From Cymbomonas tetramitiformis (taxonomy: Eukaryota > Chlorophyta > Pyramimonadophyceae > Pyramimonadales > Pyramimonadaceae), in NCBI GenBank assembly GCA_001247695.2, contig LGRX02030297.1, positions 1 to 26,400 on the forward strand: 26,400 nucleotides of DNA, written 5' to 3'. Positions within the stretch are counted from its first letter, which is position 1; every line of letters starts with the position of its first letter. The translations under genes were made by a program, and so were the position numbers. A model generated the notes under the pieces. The model was not told the origin of the DNA. It searched no databases and worked only from the letters and a program-made list of their open reading frames with translations. This document shows, one piece after another, positions 18,657 to 26,400 of the stretch.

Positions 18657-21600
18657 ATGCACGATCAGGTTACCGAGGACGAAGACGTTTGTAGGTTTTG
18701 TTTCGAAGGGCGTGATGAGGGCGACTTGGTATCTCCGTGCGACTGCGCAGGAGGAAATAAGTATGTGCACTTGAGCTGTCTCAGGCGGTGGCAGCGGATG
18801 GTCTTAGTGAACCAGCCCACCCATCCCGCTTTTTATGAGGACGACGTGCGCCACCACAAGTGCAACGTCTGTTTAGCTGCCTTTACGTGCCCCCCGCCGA
18901 CGCGACACGAGCTCATGGAGTCATTTACTGGGCCTGAAATAGGGAGCTTGATAGATGAGGGTTGCATTATTGGTCCGTCCCGCGTGCCCAAGTGCTGGCT
19001 CCAGGCTATCAAAGGGGTCTTCGGAAGTGTCAAGCTCGCAAAATTTCGTCGACTGATATCCGACTGTACTCGGCACTTGATCAAGACTCAACAGATATTA
19101 TTTCCCTGTTCCAGTGAATATAGGCGTACTGTAAGCGGTGATGAGCCGAATCTTGTGCGTAACACCGCAGGTTCGCACGACGTTTTCTCTGAGGAGCTGA
19201 CGCGTCAGCTGGAGGAGATGCCAGTAATGATGCGCGGAATGTCGAGCTACGAGCACTGGATCGATGGCGCCTACCTCATCACCGGAGTAACAGAGGACAC
19301 CCTTGACGATGATAAGCCGTTCTCACTCCCTCTCACAGATCAGAATGCGCTCGATGCCTTGCGGGAGAGACTTCAAGGCTCTGGCGAAGATTTGGGTATC
19401 ACCGTGAATGGTAAAGTTTCAGACTCTTCTCTTGCGGTTCTAGTTGTTTGCCATCATAAACGCGCCCGCGCCCTCAGAAGAGTGTAAGTCTTATATCACA
19501 GCAACGGGAGGCTCGAACCCGTTCCTGGATCAGACGACTTAGCGTTGTACCTTGGAGCAGGCGTTGTACCTTGTACTTAGCGTCTTGTTCGCCCTTCGCA
19601 GGACGGAGGCTGCGAATAGTTCCTGGCGGTTCGCTCGCAGGCGTCAACCCGAGAGAAGTCGCGAGCGCTCTGCGGGATCTGAAGGCGCCAGCTACACTGT
19701 GCATGGCCGAGCCGGAGAAAAACAGCGGGGACGACCACGTCACTGCTGTCAATCTCTCGCGAGTCGTTTCGCTGGACAGCGTGCCGAAACCTCTCCTGGT
19801 GACGTCCGCCGTTGAGGCCGTCAGACGCAAGTGCGCTCGTGGCACATCGACTTGACTTGCTGCTTCTAGAGCCACACTCGCAGTGCGGGCGCCACACTTA
19901 ACTCCCGTCAAGCGGCCTCCTTGCGCTCACAGTTCGATTAAACTCAGGCTGTCAAAACGGATCAGGGGCTCTCGGACACCTTGTGAAGTGGTGGCCCGTG
20001 CTAGCGTGGAATAGACGTCTGCGCGCGGTGCGACGGAGATGCTGACTTCCTCTGGGTATCGCAGGTACCCCGGCGCTGACCAGGTCGAGATCTCGCACTT
20101 CAAGGGCGGGCCCTGTGATGAGCGCAATATCGTGTCGTGCCTTGTGCCGGGAGGCGCACGTGCCGGCTGGACGGTGGTCCCGGTGAGGCAAATTCCTTTC
20201 TCCTTCGTATCCCCGCCCCACCGCACCCCGTACCACTTGTATGTCAGCTATTACCGCCCACCGCACCCAGTACCACTTATACGCACGCGTCCCTCTCGGC
20301 CCGCCCACCGCACCCCATACCACTTGTTGGCGTCCTCTGGCCCGCCACACGCACCCGTACCACTTGGTGGCGTCCCTCTCAGCCAGCCCCACCGCACCCC
20401 GTACCACGCGTTTGTTGGCGTCCCTCTCGGCCAGCCACCACCCATGCAACAGTGGCGTCCCTCTGGCCACTTCCCACACTTGCCCGTACCACTTGTTGGC
20501 GTCCCTCTGTTGCCCACCGCACCCGATACCACTTTGTTGGCGTCCCTCTCGGCCCGCCCACCGCTTCCCGTACCACTTGTTGGCGTCTCGGCCCCGCCCC
20601 ACCGCACCCGGTACCACTTGTTGAGCGTCCCTCTCATGCCCACACTTTGTACCGCGTTTCGCGTCTCTAAACTGCCCACGCACCCAATGCCACTTGTTGA
20701 GCGTCCCTCTCAGCCGCCACCCCGCACCCCGTACCACTTGTTGAGCGTCCCTCTCGGCCCGCTCCAACGCCCCCCTACACTTAACAAGCCTCCCTCTCAG
20801 CCTCCCCTGCTGCGCTCCACTACTTGTCGAGTGTCCCTCTGAATCCGTCCCCTCTTTCGCAGCGACAGCGGAGCGTCCCTTGCTGCCTGCATAGCTGCCC
20901 TGGGCGCCTCGTACCCCCCTGCTGCCCCCCTGCTGCCCCCCTGCTGCGCACGTTATTCTGCTCTGCGGAGCTGACAGCTGCCGCCGGCCGCGCAGGACAT
21001 CCAAGAAGCGGTGCAGCTGGCGCACAGCCGCGCAGTACGGCGCTGCGAGGCTCAGGGCAACTTTGGCGGAGGGCAGACGGTGCGCCTTACGGGCTTGCAG
21101 GTGAGGGGGGCTGCCACAGCCACACTGCCCTCGCACCCTTCTGCCGGACGCATCTTGCTGCACCCCTGGGCCGTGCTGTGTTGCCGGAAAAAATGGAGGC
21201 TGTCAACGAGGTGGGCACTCGTGCGGCTGAGGCTTCTCGAGGCCGCTCTGGCCAGCTGTCTGACCCCCTCACAAGCTCAGCCAGAAGGGGGTCCCTTGAG
21301 AAGGCCACGACCCCTCCGCTGTCGACGTCAGGAAGACGAAAGGGCTAAGGTTTCTTTGAGATGTCTTACTCGGGGAGGTTGACTTGTCCTGCGGGCTATG
21401 AAACCTAAGATGTTTACAAAGGCTAAGGGTGAAACTTTGCTCGGGCGGTAAACCTTCGGATATCGATCTGGACAAGGTGACGCCTTACCGATAGGTATCG
21501 AGTGAGGGCGGAAAGGGTTGCAGGCAAGTGTAGCAATCTTGAATGTCATGACGCATCAATTGAGGGGGTGGAAGGGGTCACAGGCGAATGCTGCACCCCT

Positions 21601-22526
21601 CTTAGCAACGAAGCAACGCATGAGGGGGTGGAAGGGGTCGCAGGCGAAAGCTGCACCCCTCTTAGCAAAGACGCAACGCATGAGGGGGTGGAAGGGGTCG
21701 CAGGCGAAAGCTGCACCCCTCTTAGCAAAGACGCAACGCATGAGGGGGTGGAAGGGGTGGCAGGCGCGCAAGGACCTGAACGGGCAAGTCGGCTTAGCGG
21801 TGAAGTTTGCAGAGGCCTCTGGCCGCTGGACGGTGAGGATGCAAGATGGCGAAGGCAAGCAGGTGACCTGAAGCGACAAGAGACCAACCGTGCACTACCA
21901 AGTAGCTTTGGAGCCCTCAATATGCGGTGGCTTACATACAATGACTGAGTCGCCACGGCATGGAAAGGATTAATGGCTTTTTTGATATCTCAACTTATAG
22001 CAGTTTCGCCAAGGCAAGAAGCCGCCGGCTCACTTTCCTGACACCTCAACTTGCACAGGGGCGAAATGGAAGGTATCTAGGGCACCTCACTGAGACATGT
22101 TTCGCACGTTGTGAAGGTGCTCCCAGCAACCTTGCTTTTGTGTGACGAGGCCTTGATATGCAGGTGACGTTGGGCGCGGCGTGTGCGGAATCTGGACAGG
22201 TTCGCCCGGTAAACTTAGAGGCGGCGGAGAATGGTGGACCAAACGGGCGCGTGATGGTCTTCTGGGGGGACGCCCGCTGGTCACGAACGCAATTGCTTGG
22301 GGAGATTGCCAGGGGGCACTGGGGCCTATGCAGAGCGAGTGTTGGGGATATTGCAGCGGATTCCAAGAAGAGGCATGCCAACCTTGCGGGGCGACTTGCG
22401 TTTGCGCCTGTGACGGAGATGACAGAGAGCTTTATGAAGGAGGCACAACGACAGATGACCGTGTTCCGTTCAACTGGGCTAGTTGCCAGCACTGGTGCTG
22501 GTGCTGACGAGGGAGACGATGACTAG
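18657..22526 (+). CDS. Six-exon RING-CH (RINGv) zinc-finger protein with a KOW/SH3-like module
   Basis: Exons 18657-19410, 19602-19830, 20065-20182, 20996-21100, 21764-21862 and 22200-22526 give 1,632 nt, 543 residues plus stop. All introns are GT...AG (donors GTAAAG, GTGCGC, GTGAGG, GTGAGG, GTGACC), and phases 1, 2, 0, 0, 0 agree at every junction. The N-terminus is a C4HC3 RING-CH: C12, C15, C28, C30, H38, C41, C69 and C72, with W45 after C41, as in MARCH-type E3 ubiquitin ligases; no membrane segments are seen. Residues about 391-442 read TVRLTGLQ-ARKDLNGQVG...GRWTVRM...VRPVNLE across two splice junctions, a small beta-barrel motif common in algal RING or MYND proteins. The C-terminal exon has WGDARWSRTQLLGEIARGHW and an acidic tail. 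The likely role is ubiquitin transfer; the substrate is unknown. From memory, similar multidomain proteins occur in marine algae. Exon 6 could start earlier, at 22162, adding in-frame residues. Confidence 0.8.
18973..19170 (+). other. Possible stop-free in-frame intron (exitron) inside RING-CH exon 1
   Basis: The segment begins GTCCGT after ATTATTG and ends ACCGCAG. It is 198 nt, a multiple of three, without stop codons, and removing it keeps frame (phase 1 on both sides), joining GCIIG to SHDVFSEEL. The 66 residues it encodes are basic and Cys-containing, unlike the acidic flanks. Sizes of the gene's other introns (191-813 bp) fit. It may instead be a genuine protein insertion. Confidence 0.4.
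20215..20860. repeat. Minisatellite of about 40-45 bp inside RING-CH intron 3
   Basis: A degenerate tandem array with the core CGCACCCCGTACCACTTGTT followed by GGCGTCCCTCTCGGCCCGCC, in about a dozen copies with many small indels. It fills most of the 813-bp intron 3 (20183-20995). The long minus-strand open frame over this array has no other support. CTGCTGCCCC repeats follow near 20925-20950. Confidence 0.85.
21546..21763. repeat. 60-bp minisatellite inside RING-CH intron 4
   Basis: About 3.6 copies of a 60-bp unit containing GCATGAGGGGGTGGAAGGGG and GCTGCACCCCTCTTAGCAAA. The last, partial copy runs directly into the acceptor GGTGGCAG and exon 5, so every unit carries a GGGGTCGCAG acceptor-like word. 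The 60-bp period leaves open frames with 20-residue repeats in several frames, including one that continues into exon 5, but phase with exon 4 supports excision. Confidence 0.9.
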
Positions 22527-24540
22527 GTCAAGCTGAGCTATATTTCCCAACTCGTGTCCAGAAGTTCGGCCTCACGGGAGTGAAGGATATGTCAAAGAAA
22601 GCAGCGATTGTGGATGGCCATTGCTTGTGGAAAGTGGCGATGGATGCTATTGATGGTTCAATCCTGCAAAGGTCTTCGCGAGAAGTTTCTTCCTTCTTCG
22701 TATGTGCTATAGAAGATGGATGGGCAACCTGCATCTGTTTTGTACCAAAAACAAACTCGGATGTGCCCCTACATTCGCAGCGCGCATAGAGGGACACTGC
22801 ACACACAATCACACACAGACAACAGGATATCTTCTTCGAGCAATAAGGAATTTGATGTCCTTGAATTTATGTACAAACTCGGAGTGCATACCCAGCATGT
22901 ACACTTCAGAGTAAAGCGTCGGTGGATGTTGGGTTGTACAGAATGATAGATAAGTACAGACGACTGTACCCCCGTATTCTATTTGTATTTCTAAATGTGG
23001 CGGATGCCCTAGGCTCCCCAGAAACATTGCTTGTAGTCAGAGAGAGCCTTATAATCCTCCGCCCTGACCAGTCCTCTATAGTCGTACTTCTTCAGTGTAG
23101 GATACAGCCCGGAGCGAGTATGCAGTCGCCGCTGTCAGTATTTCCTGGCCCCTCGTACATAGTAAATCCTTGAGTTTAGGACTGCCGAAGATTTCATTGT
23201 ACTTGTATATATGCATCCTCTTTGTTGCCCGATTCAGTCCATGTACCTTGCTGGCACTCATATTTAGAAATGCAACGTCGTTACACTCGGGGGCTCTGGG
23301 GAACGTTGTAAGGGGCTAGATAATGATGCGACATTTTCATCGATTATTATCTGGAATAGGAAGTGATTAAGTTTGGTGGCACGATGAAACCGTGGATAAT
23401 TAAGTGACCCTATTGCAATCATACGTGGCTACGGTCGATCCGCGAAAGAGGTTGTTCAACCTTCACATGACAATGTTTTTACACCTCGCCTTTTCCGACT
23501 TTATCGATATACTGTAATATGGGTCGCTTTAATTTTGACGACAAACGTTGTCGTCTGGGACATCGATTGTATAATCGGATTGTTGTTACATAAAACGACC
23601 GCATTTCGAACAAAATCAAGGGCCCGCAAACGTCTCGACCATCAGCAGGTAGCGAAGCATTTCCAGGGTGTCCTCCGTGTGGGCGAAGCCTTGCTCACGC
23701 GGTTCCAAACTCTTGTTTTTATCGACAGTTACAACAAGCCTGCGGCATCAACGAGAAATTCGTCTTGCGGACCGAAAGTTAAGGGCAGCAGATGGGTACT
23801 TAACACCTAAATGGCGAATTCGTTTTCAGCAGTATACGATCAGTATGAGCGCAGAAAATGCCATAACCTCTACGCTAGTAAATTATATCGGATGATGTGT
23901 ATGAAGTATTGGTGTTCATCTCGGAGACTTGGGCGAGGTCCCTCAACCCATCAATGCCCATCAAACTGACTATATATCCAGCGGTGAACTTGCTGGAAAG
24001 GGTAGGGTTGCTGGCCTGTGCTGATAGGTAACAAGCGTATGTTATAGGTAGCGATGCTCTATACTTCTTGTACTTTTTTTAGTATTTCTGTCCACAGTCG
24101 TAGAAACAACGAAATTAAAACGTTTCTTCCGCAGATATTTTGACAAGGCGTCCCAGTTTAAAAGTGTCACCACGCCCCAGCGTTTAAGCATTTTCTGCCG
24201 TACAACTTTCAAACCTGCCCCTAGCAAATAAGCATGTTGACCTGAAGAGCACAAAGAATCCTGCGTGAACGACGCAGCTTACCAAAAAGCAGATATCGAA
24301 ACAACTTAATTTGCGTACCGGACTCGCACGTCACGGCAGCGCATCTTTCAGCGTGGAACGGGGTATACGATCCTATGAAAAAAACCGGAGATCAGATCAA
24401 ACTCCCTTGACAAGGGTTGTGGAAACCGGGGCATGATTTTAACGACTGGGGATGGCTCGCCGGGGGAAATTCCCCAGACGCTCTGCCGCCTTTACATGCG
24501 GCATGCGCATAACGATAAAAGTGTAAGTAAAAACGGTTCA
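22527..24540. other. No supportable gene, 3' flank of the RING-CH gene
   Basis: This includes the 3' untranslated region of the RING-CH gene. Short open frames at 22580-22789 (plus), 23535-23810 (plus) and 24042-24254 (minus; KKRFNFVVSTTVDRN) look somewhat protein-like in composition but show no motif I recognise and no splice partners. No tRNA, rRNA or tandem repeat was seen. Confidence 0.5.
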
Positions 24541-26059
24541 GACCAACACAGAATCTTCACCATCGCAAAGAAGAAAGAAGAGAATTGCTTTTAAAGTCCA
24601 GAGATCACTCACAAAAAGAGAAACGCGCTGACGTCTTTCAACACGAAAAGGGTGAAACGGGGAGAGACTATTCAACCCCCGCTCGGTACATGTCAGACTG
24701 CCAGCGTTATGGTCATGTCGCCTCGCGTTTCGTTTCGTTTCTGTACAGAACGAACATGGCACTCCTCCTCGAGGAGGAGGAATGCGAATGCAGCGTCTCG
24801 CCCGCCCGCTCGAGTTGCTGTCGCTCGGCTGTCGCGATCTCATCTGACGCTGACTCGCTGTCGCTCGGTCAGATCGGCCAGATCGGCCAGATCCCGAAAA
24901 ATGGCAGCGAACGCTCGGTCATTAGTCAGGCAAGGGAAAAAACAAGGGAAATACAAGGGGAAAGCACTACGGCAAAGGGCTTAGGATATCGCCAGTCGCA
25001 TATTGTTTAGGAGCATATGAAAAATATCTGCGTTCGGAAATATGTTTCATATGCGTCGAAACTCATATCCATACTTATCGCGCTGACGGAGAGGGCGAAT
25101 CGCAAGCATCTTTGGAACTTCCGTGTTTGAAAGAAGCGTTTTGTATTTTGGGTGCGCGCACCCAAATTACAAATGAACCGAGCGCTTCTTTCTTCGTTCG
25201 CGCGGGGTATCCGACATCGATTAACTATACATAATATTCATCCATTATAGTATTCACTCTGGCTTACATTTGTACCAAGCAACCGAGGCATCCGATAGTT
25301 AAATCAGACCGTGATAATCACGACGCGTGACCCGGCGCGACGGGGCATACAACACCACGCACGAAGCGATTCAAAGCGTGAAACGCACATACCGTAGGTA
25401 TGAGCGAAGCCGGTCGCTGCATACTCAGATTATGTTAGCATGCACCGTGGTTATTCGTACGCGTAATGCATGCTGCGTTATAATAATATTTGTAAGGTGA
25501 AAAGTTAGCATGCAAGCGCACAAAGGCGTCGGGTAAGCATCTTTGAGACTGTCGAGTCTCGAAGATGATTTTTTGGGTTAGGGTTTCGCCCTATATTATG
25601 TATATGTGAAAAAATATAAATGAAGGGGCGCTAGGCGACTGTCACTACGAAGAATCGAACCCTTACTTCCGGTTACTTTCGCTTACTTTTGGTTATAGAT
25701 GGTTATCGTTTGGTTACTTTTCGCTTATAAATGCCCACAGTGAATATATAAAAGATGGTAGTTGATTATTGGCCCTTAGAGTTATACGCCAAATATAAAT
25801 AAGGAAAAGTAACCAAACGGAGGTAGGAGGAAGCTTCCTACATGTTACGTGGGTCATATATTCCAGGGATGCGAACCTATAGAAACTAAGTAAAAGCAAG
25901 GATTCTATATGAACGGAGGCTTGTGATTGGCTCTAAAAGTAAGGATACGCACACGTGTAAGCAAGGAGCACCAGGGGGCATTTATAATTAATACATGTGC
26001 TAGCGCGCAATTGGCTTGAAATTTGAGCAAATGGGAGGCAATAGGTGGCTACTATCCGG
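24541..26059. other. Intergenic, with a weak plus-strand start and several palindromes
   Basis: 24541-25010 is open in two plus frames with Arg/Ser-rich products. An ATG in good context (AAAAATGGCAGCG, 24901) begins a 27-residue basic frame that could be a first coding exon, but I find no good donor. A 9-bp triplet AGATCGGCC lies near 24870-24892. Nested palindromes are at 25129-25192. An imperfect inverted repeat GTTTGGTTACTTTT / AAAAGTAACCAAAC lies at about 25707-25729 and 25796-25819. Nothing else is supportable. Confidence 0.45.
25129..25192. repeat. Nested palindrome
   Basis: The outer arms GAAAGAAGCG (25129-25138) and CGCTTCTTTC (25183-25192) enclose the perfect 20-nt palindrome TTTGGGTGCGCGCACCCAAA (25147-25166), whose flanks extend the pairing (GTA / TAC) after one mismatch. 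It could form a cruciform. Confidence 0.85.
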
Positions 26060-26289
26060 GCCACTAGTCCTTCCCCAAGGACTAGGCGGAAATGCACATT
26101 ACGGCCGGATTAATGGTCCTTAGACCCAACACCATGCTTCAAAAAATCCTTTGGGACACAACCTAAGTGCCTATCTTTGTGGGAAGTTGAATTTCAAAGT
26201 TTGGGTACCCGTAATCTAGCCGCGGTTTAGGGCTATGGCATGCTCTAAATTTAATTCATTTGGCTAGTCCTTGGGGAAGGACTAGTGGC
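26060..26289. mobile_element. MITE-like element with 28-bp terminal inverted repeats
   Basis: 26060-26087 and 26262-26289 are inverted copies with 27 of 28 positions matching. Each end is itself a hairpin (CTAGTCCTT-CCCC-AAGGACTAG). The 174-bp interior is non-coding. No clear target-site duplication is seen. It may be a miniature inverted-repeat transposable element. Confidence 0.6.
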
Positions 26290-26400
26290 GGCATGGCCCC
26301 TAATGGCCCCTTAGATGGATAGGGGGTGATGTACCACCACCCACACGTCAAATTTATGACCCGATGTAAAGGTGCATAACCGTAAATGGCGTATAATGAC

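Noticed and set aside
19411..19487. RING-CH ORF continuing past 19410 to a stop inside GTGTAAGT
   Set aside because: I first took the GTAAGT at 19485 as the donor, but it gives the wrong phase for exon 2. GTAAAG at 19411 joins VNG to RRLRIV in frame.
19490..19530. Possible tRNA T-arm (GGGTTCGAGCC on the minus strand)
   Set aside because: The stem has six pairs with a nine-base loop and no anticodon or acceptor arms fit around it.
19952..21163. Minus-strand ORF of 403 codons
   Set aside because: It runs antisense across the intron 3 minisatellite and two exons of the RING-CH gene. Its Arg/Gly-rich repeats follow the array and it has no other support.
21502..21948. Plus-strand ORF with 20-residue repeats
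   Set aside because: It lies in intron 4. Exon 4 joins exon 5 in phase without it, and the repeat only reflects the 60-bp period.
25570..25590. Telomere-like GGGTTAGGGTTT
   Set aside because: It is a single occurrence, not an array. CCCTAACCC within the intron 2 array is likewise just part of a 192-bp unit.

Overview
The window looks like nuclear DNA from a unicellular eukaryote with a large, repeat-rich genome, most likely an alga. Evidence: two genes rebuild cleanly only as chains of short exons with GT...AG junctions and matching phases; a homeodomain exon; a RING-CH protein; an LTR-type gag element; and abundant minisatellites. The gag style and the RING-CH architecture recall marine algae (prasinophyte or chromist type) from memory. 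No taxon can be fixed without a search, and no rRNA, tRNA, CRISPR or bacterial operon was seen.

Layout. 1-860 is a 23-bp minisatellite. 1245-2945 is a 192-bp tandem array whose minus strand carries a 63-nt exon-like block in each unit. 3157-9420 (minus) is a six-exon gene of about 946 codons resembling a eukaryotic DDE transposase. Its intron 5 holds an 8-bp CTCT-type array and its 2.27-kb intron 2 holds a second, unrelated 192-bp array. 9580-11960 is non-coding and dense in palindromes, including a diverged fold-back structure of about 1.2 kb. 12058-12260 (minus) is an orphan homeodomain exon. 12390-17600 holds a non-autonomous LTR-like element with an intact 725-residue gag-like ORF, then a frameshifted relative sharing the same 236-bp terminal repeat. 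17797-18570 contains a direct duplication. 18657-22526 (plus) is a six-exon RING-CH gene of 543 codons, with different minisatellites inside introns 3 and 4. 22527-26400 shows no gene I can support, only palindromes and a small MITE-like inverted repeat.

Main observations. (1) All exon junctions of both split genes agree in phase. (2) The 192-bp array downstream of the transposase can be read as eight internal copies of a phase-1/phase-1 cassette exon (six intact, two with a one-base homopolymer insertion) plus a ninth, terminal copy that reads to a stop. It joins in phase to a possible donor at the end of transposase exon 6, so it could be a tandemly duplicated exon giving a variable number of 21-residue Pro/Ala/Ser repeats. 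(3) Intron expansion by minisatellites recurs in both genes. Homology statements are from pattern recognition and memory; no search was run.
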